Source: Phaeobacter italicus
GTDB lineage: Bacteria; Pseudomonadota; Alphaproteobacteria; Rhodobacterales; Rhodobacteraceae
Length of the DNA: 64,000 nt
Reading direction: 5' to 3'
Assembly (NCBI RefSeq): GCF_001258055.1
Contig: NZ_CVRM01000032.1
Coordinates: 227,888-291,887 of the forward strand
Shown here: piece by piece, positions 8,556 through 17,600 of the stretch
Layout of the letters: every line of letters starts with the position of its first letter
How positions within the stretch are numbered: position 1 is the first letter of the stretch
Made by a program: the position numbers and the translations under genes
The notes under the pieces: model-generated
The model's database searches: none
The model's input: the letters and a program-made list of their open reading frames with translations, nothing else
Told to the model about the DNA's origin: nothing

Positions 8556-9598
8556 GCCGACCCAACACGATGAAGGCGCTGGAAAAGAGCCATCCGCAGG
8601 AGGGTCTGTGGATGGTGCAGGCGCCGGTGCCGGAGATCGGCCCCGACGAGGTGCTGATCAAGGTGAAGAAGACCGGAATTTGCGGCACCGATATTCACAT
8701 CTGGAACTGGGACGAATGGGCATCGCACACCGTGCCGGTGCCGATGATCACCGGCCATGAGTTCGCGGGCGAGATCGTCGAAATCGGGCGCGATGTTACA
8801 GATCTGGCGGTGGGTCAGCGCTGCTCTGGCGAGGGGCATCTGATCAAGACCGACTCGCGCCAGAGCCGGGCCGGCAAGTTCCACCTGGACCCCGGCACCC
8901 GCGGCATCGGGGTGAACGAGCAGGGGGCTTTTGCCCAGTATCTGAAACTGCCGGCCTTCAACGTGGTGCCGCTGCCGGATGACATTCCGGACGAAATCGG
9001 CGCCATTCTCGATCCGCTCGGGAATGCGGTGCATACCGCGCTGAGCTTTGATCTGCTGGGCGAGGACGTGCTGATCACCGGCGCAGGTCCCATTGGCATC
9101 ATGGCGGCTGCGGTGGCGAAACATGCCGGCGCGCGGCATGTGGTGATCACCGACATCAACCCGGACCGATTGGCGCTGGCGGAACATGTGGTGCCGGCGG
9201 TGCGCGCGGTGAACGTGGCGCAGGAAGACCTGCAGGACGTGGTGCGCGAGCTGGGCCTGAAACAGGGGTTCGACGTCGGGCTGGAGATGTCCGGATCGCA
9301 GGCCGCGCTAGACCAGATGGTGGAGGCACTGGTGATGGGCGGCAAGATTGCCCTGTTGGGCATTCCCCCGGGCAAGTCGCCGGTCGACTGGTCGCGCATC
9401 GTGTTCAAGGCGATCACCATCAAGGGCGTTTACGGCCGCGAGATGTTCGAAACCTGGTACAAGATGATCGCGATGCTACAGAACGGTCTGGATGTAAGCC
9501 GGGTGATCACCCACCGCTTTGGCGTCGATGATTTTGCCGACGGCTTTGCGGCGATGAAATCCGGGGCCAGCGGCAAGGTGGTGCTAGACTGGATGTAA
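8552..9598 (+). CDS. tdh: L-threonine 3-dehydrogenase
   Basis: An NAD-dependent medium-chain dehydrogenase that oxidises L-threonine to 2-amino-3-ketobutyrate, the substrate of Kbl. The catalytic zinc site is present (Cys44 in [11 protein letters not shown] motif), as is the Rossmann motif [11 protein letters not shown], and much of the sequence closely follows E. coli Tdh. Oddly, the structural-zinc loop, which has four cysteines in E. coli (HITCGHCRNC and following), reads [14 protein letters not shown] here and contains no cysteine. The 348 residues match the family. It overlaps kbl by four bases. Confidence 0.95.
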   Translation: MSRPNTMKALEKSHPQEGLWMVQAPVPEIGPDEVLIKVKKTGICGTDIHIWNWDEWASHTVPVPMITGHEFAGEIVEIGRDVTDLAVGQRCSGEGHLIKTDSRQSRAGKFHLDPGTRGIGVNEQGAFAQYLKLPAFNVVPLPDDIPDEIGAILDPLGNAVHTALSFDLLGEDVLITGAGPIGIMAAAVAKHAGARHVVITDINPDRLALAEHVVPAVRAVNVAQEDLQDVVRELGLKQGFDVGLEMSGSQAALDQMVEALVMGGKIALLGIPPGKSPVDWSRIVFKAITIKGVYGREMFETWYKMIAMLQNGLDVSRVITHRFGVDDFADGFAAMKSGASGKVVLDWM

Positions 9599-9607
9599 AG
9601 CTGCGTT

Positions 9608-9723
9608 GAGGGGGCTTTGCCCCCTCGCGCCCATGGCTGGGCTTTGCCCGTTCGGGTCTGAAATGATCCCCGGATCATTTCTGGGACGACCCTCACCCCC
9701 AGAGTATTTGTTGAAAGATGAAG
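9608..9723 (+). repeat. Hairpin plus GAGTATTT intergenic element, copy 1
   Basis: After the tdh stop come the hairpin GAGGGGGC-TTT-GCCCCCTC (9608-9626), a second strong hairpin AAATGATCC/GGATCATTT (9661-9680), and then the motif GAGTATTTgttGAAAGATGA (9702-9721). Related hairpin-plus-motif units occur at 24529 and 51600. The unit lies between convergent tdh and the phosphoesterase gene. I recall similar sequences being common in Rhodobacteraceae genomes but know of no established function. Confidence 0.6.
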
Positions 9724-9730
9724 ACGCCCG

Positions 9731-10459
9731 TCAGGGGGCCAACCTGCGCCTACCGGTTTCATCAAGGAGCCAGCTTTTGTTTTGGTCAAAGACGGCAACG
9801 CTGAGTGGTTTTCCGTAGCCTGCGCCGGTGTCGAGGTTGACCCGATTGCCGTAGTGTGTTGCCCGGTCGACAGGTGTGTGCCCATGCACGATGAGTTTCG
9901 GGTGGGGTGCTGCGTGATTGTGAAAGGCCTGACGGATCCAGACCAGATCATTTTCCGATTGCTTTGCAAGGGGCACATCAGGGCGAATGCCTGCATGTAC
10001 AAACGCGATATCCGCTGTTTCATGCATCGGCTCTAGTGCGCGCAGAAAGGCGACATGCTGTTCAGGCACCGCGCTAAGGGCCTCTGCATGCAGGTCTTCC
10101 AGCCGTGTTTTGTCGGTGAAGGTCAGCCCATAGCTCTCCAGCGTTTCGCGCCCACCCAGCCGGTCATGCAGCCAATGATAGCCCACCAGAAGATGCGGGT
10201 CATGGCGGGGTGTATCCTCCATGAACCAAGAAAACATGCGGTCATGATTGCCGAGCAAAGTGACCCAGTTGCGCCCCTCCGACTGACCACGGATCAGAAG
10301 GTCAATCACGGCCCGGCTGTTTGCGCCGCGGTCGATGTAGTCGCCAAGAAAAACCACCTTTGCATCCTGTCCGCCGTCTGCGGTGATGTGGTCAAGGGCT
10401 TGTTCCAGCATCTCCAGCTGGCCGTGAATGTCACCGATTGCATAGGTTGGGGCTGTCAT
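9731..10459 (-). CDS. Calcineurin-like metallophosphoesterase (serine/threonine protein phosphatase type)
   Basis: A metal-dependent phosphoesterase of 242 residues. The family motifs appear in order: GDIHGQ near the start, GDYIDRGANS, GNHDRM, a histidine in VHAGIRP and HGHTPV. These ligate the di-metal centre. The order and size match bacterial PrpA/ApaH-like protein phosphatases; the substrate is not predictable. The ATG with AGGAG upstream was chosen over an in-frame TTG five codons earlier. It is a single gene on the minus strand between convergent tdh and serA. Confidence 0.87.
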   Translation of the reverse strand: MTAPTYAIGDIHGQLEMLEQALDHITADGGQDAKVVFLGDYIDRGANSRAVIDLLIRGQSEGRNWVTLLGNHDRMFSWFMEDTPRHDPHLLVGYHWLHDRLGGRETLESYGLTFTDKTRLEDLHAEALSAVPEQHVAFLRALEPMHETADIAFVHAGIRPDVPLAKQSENDLVWIRQAFHNHAAPHPKLIVHGHTPVDRATHYGNRVNLDTGAGYGKPLSVAVFDQNKSWLLDETGRRRLAP

Positions 10460-10500
10460 GGTGGGCTCCTGCAAATGGTAAAATGGAAGGCTGAAATGAA

Positions 10501-10530
10501 ATACGCCGCCCTTATATCGGGGCGGCGTAT
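10501..10530 (-). terminator. Terminator of serA
   Basis: An 11-bp GC-rich stem (10501-10511 with 10520-10530, core CGCCGCC/GGCGGCG) lies 28 bases past the serA stop. On the minus strand TTTCATTTC follows. It separates serA from the phosphoesterase gene. Confidence 0.75.
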
Positions 10531-10558
10531 CTGAGGGAATGTTTATCGGACTTTCAGA

Positions 10559-12154
10559 TCAGACAACGTCAAACGCCAAGGGCTTGATCTGGGTGAAGAG
10601 ACCCGTCTCTGCGAGTTTGGCCCGTGCCTCTGCCGGGACAGGTTCATCTACGTAGAGAAGCGCGATTGCTTCGCCACCGGCGTCAGAGCGTCCAAGGGTA
10701 AAGTTCGCGATATTCACGTCGTTGTCGCCCATTGTCTTACCCAGAGCGCCAATGATCCCCGGCACGTCTTCGTTTGTGGTGTAGAGCATGTGCGCACCCA
10801 CTTCGGCATCGATGTTGATGCCCTTGATCTGGATAAAGCGCGGCTTGCCGTCAGAGAACACAGTCCCCGCGACAGAACGTTCGCGCTTGGCGGTGACGAC
10901 AGTCACCTTGATATAGCCATCAAAGGTGCCGGATTTGTCCTGGTTTGTGGTCGAGATCTGGATGCCACGTTCTTTGGCCACCACGGGCGCAGAGACCATG
11001 TTCACGTCCGGGTTCACGTTTTTCATGATGCCCGCGATCACCGCGCAGTTCAGGGCGTCCAGGTTCATGCCGGACACGACACCGTCATAAAGCACATTGA
11101 TGGCCACGATCGGCTCGTCCGACATCTGCCCGGCAAAAGAGCCAAGATGATCGGCCAGCTTGATCCACGGTCCCATGACTTTGGCCTCTTCAGCGGTGAC
11201 GGACGGCATGTTCAATGCGTTTTCAACCGCGCCATCGAGCAGGTAGTTCGACATCTGCTCGGCCACCTGCAGAGCAACATTTTCCTGTGCTTCGGTTGTT
11301 GCGGCGCCAAGATGCGGTGTGCAGACGACGTTGGGCAGGCCGAACAGCGGATTTTCCTTGGCGGGTTCAACCGAGAACACGTCAAAGGCGGCACCTGCAA
11401 CATGGCCAGAGGTCAGCAGTTCTGCCAGGGCGGCCTCATCCACCAGACCACCGCGGGCACAGTTGATAATGCGCACGCCCTTCTTGGTTTTTTCCAGGTT
11501 TTCCTTGGACAGGATGTTGCGGGTCTGGTCGGTCAGCGGCACATGCAGCGTGATGAAATCCGCCCGCGCGAGCAGCTCTTCCAGCTCAACCTTTTCGACG
11601 CCCATCTTGTCGGCTTTTTCGGTGCTGAGGAAGGGATCATAGGCGACAACCTTCATCTTGAGACCGCGGGCCCGGTCGCAGACGATGCCACCGATGTTGC
11701 CGGCACCGATAACGCCGAGCGTCTTGTTGGTCAGCTCAACCCCCATGAACTTGGATTTTTCCCATTTGCCTGCATGAGTGGAGACCGAGGCCTCTGGCAG
11801 CTGTCGGGCAACCGCGAACATCATGGCGATCGCGTGTTCGGCGGTGGTGATCATGTTGCCGAAGGGTGTGTTCATGACGATCACACCTTTCTTGGAGGCC
11901 GCTTCCTTGTCGACATTGTCGGTGCCGATGCCGGCGCGACCCACCACCTTGAGGTTGGTGGCGGCTTCGAGGATCTTTTCGGTTACCTTGGTGGCAGAGC
12001 GAATGGCAAGGCCATCATATTGGCCGATGATCTCTGCCAGCTTGTCCTTGTCTTTGCCCACGTCGGGAAGGAAATCCACATCGATGCCGCGGTCGCGGAA
12101 AATCTGGACGGCGGTTTCCGAGAGTTTGTCGGAGACGAGTACTTTGGGAGCCAT
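10559..12154 (-). CDS. serA: D-3-phosphoglycerate dehydrogenase
   Basis: The first enzyme of serine synthesis; it oxidises 3-phosphoglycerate to 3-phosphohydroxypyruvate with NAD. The order is: N-terminal catalytic half, NAD-binding domain with GAGNIG (about residue 150), the Arg-Glu-His catalytic set including TPHLGAAT, an intervening domain, and a C-terminal ACT domain that can sense serine. The length of 531 residues is the long form. It lies downstream of serC on the same strand with a 104-base structured gap. Start: ATG after AAAGGACC. Confidence 0.96.
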   Translation of the reverse strand: MAPKVLVSDKLSETAVQIFRDRGIDVDFLPDVGKDKDKLAEIIGQYDGLAIRSATKVTEKILEAATNLKVVGRAGIGTDNVDKEAASKKGVIVMNTPFGNMITTAEHAIAMMFAVARQLPEASVSTHAGKWEKSKFMGVELTNKTLGVIGAGNIGGIVCDRARGLKMKVVAYDPFLSTEKADKMGVEKVELEELLARADFITLHVPLTDQTRNILSKENLEKTKKGVRIINCARGGLVDEAALAELLTSGHVAGAAFDVFSVEPAKENPLFGLPNVVCTPHLGAATTEAQENVALQVAEQMSNYLLDGAVENALNMPSVTAEEAKVMGPWIKLADHLGSFAGQMSDEPIVAINVLYDGVVSGMNLDALNCAVIAGIMKNVNPDVNMVSAPVVAKERGIQISTTNQDKSGTFDGYIKVTVVTAKRERSVAGTVFSDGKPRFIQIKGINIDAEVGAHMLYTTNEDVPGIIGALGKTMGDNDVNIANFTLGRSDAGGEAIALLYVDEPVPAEARAKLAETGLFTQIKPLAFDVV

Positions 12155-12177
12155 TGGTTTGGTCCTTTATCTGCGGG

Positions 12178-12232
12178 GGCCGCTTGCGGCCTGAATTCGG
12201 AGAGAGCAGCCCGATCCAAGGCGGGCTACTGG
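12178..12232 (-). promoter_or_regulatory. Structured leader upstream of serA
   Basis: Read on the minus strand, this starts with CCAGTAGCCC (12232-12223), which forms part of a stem AGCCCG/CGGGCT (12227-12222 with 12213-12208). CTCTCC follows, then a perfect hairpin GGCCG-CAAG-CGGCC (12191-12178). The CCAGTAGCCC ... CTCTCC order is shared with the leader of serC. It may be a related regulatory RNA element or simply an mRNA-stability structure. Confidence 0.4.
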
Positions 12233-12258
12233 TCTGTCAGATGTCGACGGCGCGGGGG

Positions 12259-13404
12259 TCAGGCTTGTGCCGCGATTTCGGCCTCAAAGGCCCATTCGAG
12301 CCAGGGCAGCATCACCTCGATATCCGAGGTTTCCACCGTGCCGCCGCACCAGACGCGCAGTCCTGCGGGGGCGTCACGATAAGCGCCAATGTCCAGAGCG
12401 ATCTCTTCCGCTTCCAGGCGCTTGGCGACCGCCTTGGCAAAGGCCGTCCCATCTTGAATGCGCTCGTCGGTGAATTTCAGGCAGACTGACGTATTGGAGC
12501 GCGTTGCAGGATCCTGCGCCAGATTGGCAATCCACGGACGGTTGGCACAGAAATTGAAAATCGCCTGCGCATTTGCGTCAGCGCGTGCTTTCAACCCGTC
12601 AAGCCCACCAACAGACCGGGCCCAATCCAGCGCCAGCAAATAGTCTTCGACTGCCAGCATGGACGGTGTGTTGATTGTTGCACCTTTGAAGATGCCATCA
12701 ATCAGCTTGCCACCCTTGGTCAGGCGAAAAATCTTGGGCAGGGGCCATGCAGGTGTGTAGCTTTCCAGTCGTTCCACGGCGCGCGGCGAAAGGATGATCA
12801 TGCCGTGTGCGGCCTCGCCGCCCAGAACCTTCTGCCAGGAGAAGGTGGTCACATCCAGTTTGTCCCAAGGCAGGTCCTGGGCAAATGCAGCGGAGGTCGC
12901 ATCGCAGATGGTGAGCCCCGCCCGGTCGTCAGCGATCCAATCGCCGTTTGGCACCCGCACCCCGGAAGTGGTGCCGTTCCAGGTGAAGACAACATCGTTG
13001 TTGAAATCGACGGAAGCCAGATCGACCAGCTCTCCGTAGTCGGCGGTTTTCACAACCGCGTCGATCTTTAGCTGTTTGACCACATCGGTGACCCAGCCTG
13101 CGCCAAAACTTTCCCAGGCGAGCATCTCGGTGCCGCGCGCTCCCAGCAGGTTCCACATCGCCATTTCAACAGCGCCGGTGTCAGAGGCGGGCACGATCCC
13201 GATTTTGTAATCTGCCGGAACGCCTAGGATCTCACGGGTGCCTTCAATCGCGGCAAGCAGTTTTTCCTTGCCGACAGCGGCACGGTGGCTGCGACCCAAG
13301 GGGGCGCCTGCGAGTTTGGTCAGATCATATGCGGGGGGTTTGGCGCAGGGGCCAGAAGAAAAACGCGGGTTGGCCGGCCGCGTTGCCGGTTGTTCAATAG
13401 CCAT
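12259..13404 (-). CDS. serC: Phosphoserine aminotransferase
   Basis: The second enzyme of serine synthesis, a PLP-dependent transaminase making O-phospho-L-serine from phosphohydroxypyruvate and glutamate. The PLP lysine lies in [17 protein letters not shown]-terminal [13 protein letters not shown] is typical of the alphaproteobacterial SerC subfamily. It has 381 residues. GGAAGGG lies nine bases before the ATG. It is transcribed towards serA and diverges from serB, so all three serine-pathway genes sit together. A structured leader precedes it. Confidence 0.95.
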   Translation of the reverse strand: MAIEQPATRPANPRFSSGPCAKPPAYDLTKLAGAPLGRSHRAAVGKEKLLAAIEGTREILGVPADYKIGIVPASDTGAVEMAMWNLLGARGTEMLAWESFGAGWVTDVVKQLKIDAVVKTADYGELVDLASVDFNNDVVFTWNGTTSGVRVPNGDWIADDRAGLTICDATSAAFAQDLPWDKLDVTTFSWQKVLGGEAAHGMIILSPRAVERLESYTPAWPLPKIFRLTKGGKLIDGIFKGATINTPSMLAVEDYLLALDWARSVGGLDGLKARADANAQAIFNFCANRPWIANLAQDPATRSNTSVCLKFTDERIQDGTAFAKAVAKRLEAEEIALDIGAYRDAPAGLRVWCGGTVETSDIEVMLPWLEWAFEAEIAAQA

Positions 13405-13707
13405 GAATGCTACCCTTCCAGATAAGCGCCTCTCGTTGGGGAGAGGTGTCCCACAGACAGGGCTACTGGCTGAACTCGCGTCGAACAATACGGAAAATGG
13501 CAGATTGCGGCCATTCTTCCATCAATAGCGACGCATTTTGACGCCTTTCGGAAACAGATGCCTTCTGCGGGTGCAGCATGGCGCAGTTGGCGGACCAGTG
13601 GCTGGGCCATTCGGCGGTTTCGGGCGAGCAGAGATGAATCAGGGGCTTGGCGGGATCGGGGAGAGGGGCGTATGACTGGCGCAACCCATATGACCGGAGC
13701 CTCTTTC
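13405..13707. other. serC-serB divergent intergenic region
   Basis: About 300 bases separate the divergent serC and serB genes. The serC-proximal part holds the structured leader described separately. The remainder must carry both promoters, but I could not assign clear -35/-10 pairs. I saw no further gene. Confidence 0.5.
13411..13470 (-). ncRNA. Candidate serC leader RNA motif
   Basis: On the minus strand, just before the serC ribosome-binding site, CCAGTAGCCC (13469-13460) begins a short CCC/GGG hairpin. It is followed by a perfect stem CCTCTC/GAGAGG (13446-13441 with 13434-13429) with a six-base loop. Two adjacent hairpins before serC in Alphaproteobacteria match my memory of the published serC RNA motif. 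The identity has not been confirmed by a covariance search. Confidence 0.55.
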
Positions 13708-14583
13708 ATGTTTGTTGCTACGCTGCTGTGCGATCCGACCTCTCCGACCCTTGCGCCTGCTTTGGTCGAATCCCTGCGCAATGCCTGGGGTGGGGGTGAT
13801 GCGCAGTGGCTTGCACCGGATGAGGCTGCCGAGTTCACGCTGGAGCATCGCCCGGATAATCAATGGGATGTCTGGGCGGATCTGCAGCAGATGGGTGTCG
13901 ATCTGGTCGTCCAACCCGCCGCCGGGCGCCGTAAAAAGATGCTGTTGGCGGATATGGACAGCACGATGATCCAGCAGGAATGTATTGACGAACTTGCCGA
14001 AGAGGCAGGCGTAGGTGCACGGGTCAAGGACATCACCGCGCGCGCCATGAACGGAGAGCTGGATTTCGAAGGTGCTCTGACCGAACGCGTCGCTCTCTTG
14101 AAAGGGCTGCCGGAAAGCGTGATCGACGAGGTGCTGGAAAACCGCATCACACTGATGCCTGGGGGCAAGGCACTTCTCGCCACCATGAAGGCAGATGGCG
14201 CCTATGCTGCGCTTGTCTCTGGTGGGTTCACGGCCTTTACGGCAAAGGTTGCTGCGGAGCTGGGGTTTGATGAGAACCGGGCCAACACTCTGATGGTTGA
14301 GGATGGCAAGCTGACCGGAGAGGCCGCGCGTCCGATTCTGGGCCGGGCTGCAAAGGTCGAAGCCCTGGAACAGATTACAGCGCGCCTTGGGCTGTCAGAG
14401 GCGGATGTCATGGCGGTTGGTGACGGGGCCAATGATCTGGGCATGTTGGGGCGTGCGGGCGCGGGTGTCGCCCTACACGCCAAACCATCGGTTGCGGCTG
14501 AATGTGATATTCGTATCAACCACGGCGACCTGAGCGCGCTTCTGTTTATCCAGGGCTACGCACGGTCCGAATTCAAAGGCTAA
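13708..14583 (+). CDS. serB: Phosphoserine phosphatase
   Basis: The last step of serine synthesis: hydrolysis of O-phosphoserine to serine. It is a HAD-superfamily enzyme with the nucleophile motif DMDSTM (Asp82, Asp84), the VSGGFTAFT motif and the GDGANDLGML motif with the metal-binding aspartates. About 70 residues precede the HAD domain, as in many SerB proteins. GGAG lies nine bases before the chosen ATG, giving 291 residues. In-frame ATGs at 13672 and 13690 are alternatives; the one at 13672 also has a GGGGAG site. It is divergent from serC and leads into the TSUP gene four bases downstream. Confidence 0.94.
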   Translation: MFVATLLCDPTSPTLAPALVESLRNAWGGGDAQWLAPDEAAEFTLEHRPDNQWDVWADLQQMGVDLVVQPAAGRRKKMLLADMDSTMIQQECIDELAEEAGVGARVKDITARAMNGELDFEGALTERVALLKGLPESVIDEVLENRITLMPGGKALLATMKADGAYAALVSGGFTAFTAKVAAELGFDENRANTLMVEDGKLTGEAARPILGRAAKVEALEQITARLGLSEADVMAVGDGANDLGMLGRAGAGVALHAKPSVAAECDIRINHGDLSALLFIQGYARSEFKG

Positions 14584-14587
14584 ATTT

Positions 14588-15346
14588 ATGTTCGAAGTCG
14601 GTTTCGACATCCTGCTGCTGTTGATGGCGGCAGGGTTTGCTGCGGGGTTTATTGATGCTGTGGCCGGGGGCGGGGGCCTGATCACTGTCCCGGTTTTGCT
14701 GCTGGCAGGTGCCAATCCCATTACCGCGCTTGCAACCAACAAGATCCAAGGTCTGTTCGGGGCTGCCACCGCTGCGCTCAGTTATGCGCGAGGCGGACAT
14801 GTGAACCTGCGCGAGCAGGCGGGGTCTGCGTTGATTGCCGGGATTGCCTCTGTTGCGGGGGCGTTGCTGGTGTCTGTGCTGCCGACCGATTGGATCCGCC
14901 TTATCTTGCCCGTCCTTTTGATCGGGATCGCGGTGTTCTTTGCCACCAAGAAGGGGCTTGATGACAGTGATCGCGCTCGTCGGGTGTCGCCGTTCGTATT
15001 TGCTGCGACCATCGTGCCGCTATGCGGGGCCTATGACGGGCTCTTGGGGCCGGGAGCGGGCAGTTTTTACATGCTCGGTTTTGTATCTTTGGCGGGCTAT
15101 GGTATTCTGCGGGCAACTGCCCACACTAAGTTGCTGAATTTCGCGTCCAATGCGGGCGCGCTTTTGGCATTTGCATTCGTCGCTACCCCTTGGTGGGCGG
15201 TCGGTTTGGCAATGGGAGTGGCACAGATTGCCGGAGCGCGCGCCGGTGCTGGAATGGCGCAGAAACAGGGTGCGCGACTGATCAAACCACTGTTGGTTCT
15301 AACGTCAGTGGTGCTTGCTCTGCGTTTGTTGTGGGACATGCTCTGA
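14588..15346 (+). CDS. TSUP-family (sulfite exporter TauE/SafE-like) membrane protein
   Basis: A polytopic inner-membrane protein of 252 residues with about seven to eight hydrophobic helices. The N-terminal Gly-rich motif AGFIDAVAGGGGLITVPVLL and the later GAGSFYML and KLLNFASNAGALL motifs define the TauE/SafE (former DUF81) family of anion or sulfur-compound exporters. It begins four bases after the serB stop, so it is probably cotranscribed, although no functional link with serine synthesis is known. The substrate is unknown. Confidence 0.9.
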   Translation: MFEVGFDILLLLMAAGFAAGFIDAVAGGGGLITVPVLLLAGANPITALATNKIQGLFGAATAALSYARGGHVNLREQAGSALIAGIASVAGALLVSVLPTDWIRLILPVLLIGIAVFFATKKGLDDSDRARRVSPFVFAATIVPLCGAYDGLLGPGAGSFYMLGFVSLAGYGILRATAHTKLLNFASNAGALLAFAFVATPWWAVGLAMGVAQIAGARAGAGMAQKQGARLIKPLLVLTSVVLALRLLWDML

Positions 15347-15437
15347 CAGGCGTTGGCGGGTCACAGCTAGGGGCGTGTGCTGATCTTTCCGGCGTTTGGT
15401 TGACCGTGCTGAACCAAATCCCAAGGAGGAAAGACCG

Positions 15438-15752
15438 ATGCCACAGTTCATTTTCGCCTACCATGGCGGCAAGACACCTGAAACCGAAGCAGAGACCAGC
15501 AAGGTCATGGCGGCGTGGTCCAGCTGGATGGAAGGGCTGGGGCAGGCGCTTGTGGTGCCTGGCGCGCCGGTTGGTCTGTCGCGGACGGTCCACCATGGCG
15601 GAGTAGACGACAATGGTGGCGCCAATCCCCTGTCAGGCTATTCGATTGTTGAAGCTCCGGACCAGCAGGCCGCATGTGACATGGCCAAGGATTGCCCAAT
15701 GGTCGTCATGGGCGACGGCAGCGTCGAGGTTGCGGAAATCATAGAAATGTAG
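15438..15752 (+). CDS. YCII-related domain protein
   Basis: A small cytoplasmic protein of 104 residues with the ferredoxin-like fold of the YCII/DGPF family. The opening MPQFIFAYHGGK, the central SWMEGLGQ segment and the late GYSIVEAPDQQAA segment fit that family. AAGGAGGA lies seven bases before the ATG. It stands alone after the TSUP gene. No reaction is established for most family members. Confidence 0.8.
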   Translation: MPQFIFAYHGGKTPETEAETSKVMAAWSSWMEGLGQALVVPGAPVGLSRTVHHGGVDDNGGANPLSGYSIVEAPDQQAACDMAKDCPMVVMGDGSVEVAEIIEM

Positions 15753-15788
15753 GCCCGACAGTCTGAACCGGTTGATCCGAAACAGATG

Positions 15789-15819
15789 CGCCCCGAACGG
15801 AGGCAATCCGTTCAGGGCG
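15789..15819. terminator. Hairpin between convergent genes
   Basis: CGCCC-GAACGGA (15789-15801, one mismatch) pairs with TCCGTTC-GGGCG (15807-15819) around a five-base loop. It lies between the convergent YCII-like and asparaginase genes. There is no strong T-run, so termination is plausible but not certain. Confidence 0.5.
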
Positions 15820-15842
15820 GCAATTCAGGTGTTTCACCTAAT

Positions 15843-16841
15843 TCAGAACAGCAGCTCAGCTGCCGGGCGGATTTCTCCGCAGTTGACGTTTCGCCGGTTC
15901 ATCAGCGGTGCATAGCGATACTTGCGCGTCATTGGGTGTTCTGGATCGAGCACTCCAAGACCCACAAGAATGCTTGCGATTGCGCATTCGCTCGCACGGG
16001 TTGCACCATCCGTGATTTTCAGTGCCACGCCCAATTTCTGTTCCGGCAGAATCGCAATGAAAACGGCTTCGGCGCCTGTCTTGATCGCGACTTTCCCGCC
16101 CATGGCCCGCATCAGATTGGTACAGGCCCGTGTCTCCCCTGCAACCAGCTCGGGGTGAGCGGTCATCGCAGCGACCAGCTGTTGTGCTGCGTCAGCATCG
16201 CGATCCGATCGATCCGCAGCAGAGGCAAACCATGCCATCGCGCGGGCCAGACCTTTGACAGTGGTTGCAAAATTCGGGGCAGAGCAGCCATCGATGCCAT
16301 ATCCCGGGCTGGCCTCATCCGTTACCTGTTCAAAGGCAGTGCGGCAGGCCTGCTGCACCGGGTGGTCGATGTCGATATATTCCGGGCCAGCGCCAAGATG
16401 CTGGTTGAGCGTCAGAAAGCCTGCATGTTTGCCGGAACAGTTGTTGTGGACCTGACAGGGGCTGCTGTCTGTCTTGATCAGGGCGTTGCGGGCAGGGATA
16501 TCATCAGGCAGTTGCGGGCCGCAGCGAAAGTCATTGTCACTGAGCGCCAGCTGATCCAGCCATTTGTTCACCCGGCTTGTGTGGATTTCTGCGCCATTGT
16601 GCGATGCACAGGCCAGCGCCAGCTGCTCAGAGGTCAGGCCGTATTTTGCTGCCGCACCAGAGGTGATCAGCGGCAGCGCCTGAATCATTTTGGCAGAGCT
16701 GCGCGGATAGATCACGGCGTTCGGATCCCCCCAGCTGCGTTCGATCTCGCCCTTCGCGTTGCACACCACGGCGTGTCCGAGATGCAGGCTTTCCAGAAGG
16801 GGACCGCGCCAGACTTCGGTCATGGGTACGGGGTTGGTCAT
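15843..16841 (-). CDS. L-asparaginase II family protein
   Basis: A predicted cytoplasmic asparaginase of 332 residues, of the type first known from Rhizobium AnsA rather than the E. coli AnsA/AnsB fold. Family motifs include RSSAKMIQALPLITSGAA (serine-lysine region of a beta-lactamase-like active site), ACASHNGAEIHTSRV, NNCSGKHAGFL and GIDGCSAPNFA. The enzyme would release ammonia from L-asparagine. The chosen ATG follows GGAAAGG; a later ATG at 16823 is possible. A palindrome (16911-16926) about 70 bases upstream may be an operator. Confidence 0.88.
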   Translation of the reverse strand: MTNPVPMTEVWRGPLLESLHLGHAVVCNAKGEIERSWGDPNAVIYPRSSAKMIQALPLITSGAAAKYGLTSEQLALACASHNGAEIHTSRVNKWLDQLALSDNDFRCGPQLPDDIPARNALIKTDSSPCQVHNNCSGKHAGFLTLNQHLGAGPEYIDIDHPVQQACRTAFEQVTDEASPGYGIDGCSAPNFATTVKGLARAMAWFASAADRSDRDADAAQQLVAAMTAHPELVAGETRACTNLMRAMGGKVAIKTGAEAVFIAILPEQKLGVALKITDGATRASECAIASILVGLGVLDPEHPMTRKYRYAPLMNRRNVNCGEIRPAAELLF

Positions 16842-16910
16842 CACAAACGCCTTTCCTGTTGGCAATTTCCCGCCAAAACGGGCTTTCACCCGTGGCGATA
16901 GTTACGTTAG

Positions 16911-16926
16911 TGTGTATGAGTACACA
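16911..16926. promoter_or_regulatory. Palindrome TGTGTA-N4-TACACA
   Basis: A perfect 6+6 inverted repeat with a TGAG spacer lies in the 170-base gap between divergent asparaginase and IalB-like genes, about 70 bases from the asparaginase start. This shape is typical of GntR-type operators. The regulator is unknown. Confidence 0.45.
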
Positions 16927-17011
16927 AGCGAGGGGAACGGGACCAGACGGCGAATGCAACGCCGCATGACCCTTGCTAGTTTGAGGTAAGACAGTCTTGG
17001 AGTCGGGACAA

Positions 17012-17542
17012 ATGACATCAAAACTCGTCCGCAGCATCGCGGGCCTGTGTCTGGCCGCAATGGCCACCAGCGCAACCGCACAGCAGGCAGAAACTGACAA
17101 TCGCGTCGCCAGCAATGTCGACTGGAGTGTGTTCCAGGGCGAGAGCCCGAAAGAATGCTGGGGTGTTTCTGCCCCCAAGGAAACTGTCAACACGCGTGAT
17201 GGGCGGGTCAAAGCCGTGCGCCGTGGCAAGATCCAGCTGTTTGTCTTCTTCCGTCCCGACAGCGGCAAGAGTGGCCAGATCACCTTTACCGGTGGCTATC
17301 CGTTCGCACCCGGCTCTACCGTGAACATGGCTGTCGGCGATTCCGAATTTGAACTGTTCACCGAAGGTGAATGGGCTTGGCCTGCGACTGCCTCTGATGA
17401 CGCCAAGATCATTACGGCGATGAAACGTGGTGCCCAGGCTGTTTTGATTGGCCGCTCCGCCCGTGGCACCCAGACGAAGGATACGTTCTCCCTTCTCGGC
17501 TTTACAGCTGCCGTTGAAGAGGCCGAGAAGCGCTGCTTCTGA
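17012..17542 (+). CDS. Invasion-associated locus B (IalB) family protein
   Basis: An exported protein of 176 residues. It has a signal peptide (basic MTSKLVRS, hydrophobic core, cleavage after ATA near residue 23). The body matches the IalB family: KECWGVSAP, a GGYPFAPGSTVNM segment, FELFTEGEWAWP and a final Cys. Two cysteines could form a disulfide. In Bartonella IalB is linked to erythrocyte invasion, but family members are common in free-living Alphaproteobacteria and their role there is unclear. GGAG lies nine bases before the ATG. A strong terminator follows. Confidence 0.88.
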   Translation: MTSKLVRSIAGLCLAAMATSATAQQAETDNRVASNVDWSVFQGESPKECWGVSAPKETVNTRDGRVKAVRRGKIQLFVFFRPDSGKSGQITFTGGYPFAPGSTVNMAVGDSEFELFTEGEWAWPATASDDAKIITAMKRGAQAVLIGRSARGTQTKDTFSLLGFTAAVEEAEKRCF

Positions 17543-17567
17543 TCCAGGCCTTTTTGTCCGCTCTCAG

Positions 17568-17600
17568 AAACCCCGGCTGGTGTCGGGGTTTTTTGTTTTT
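17568..17600 (+). terminator. Intrinsic terminator after the IalB-like gene
   Basis: AAACCCCG (17568-17575) can pair with CGGGG and the following T residues (17584-17591). The run TTTTTTGTTTTT follows. It is a classic rho-independent signal 25 bases after the stop codon. Confidence 0.9.

Noticed and set aside
10790..12382. 530-residue open frame antisense to serA
   Set aside because: A shadow of serA, with His/Gly/Asp-rich content typical of antisense frames.
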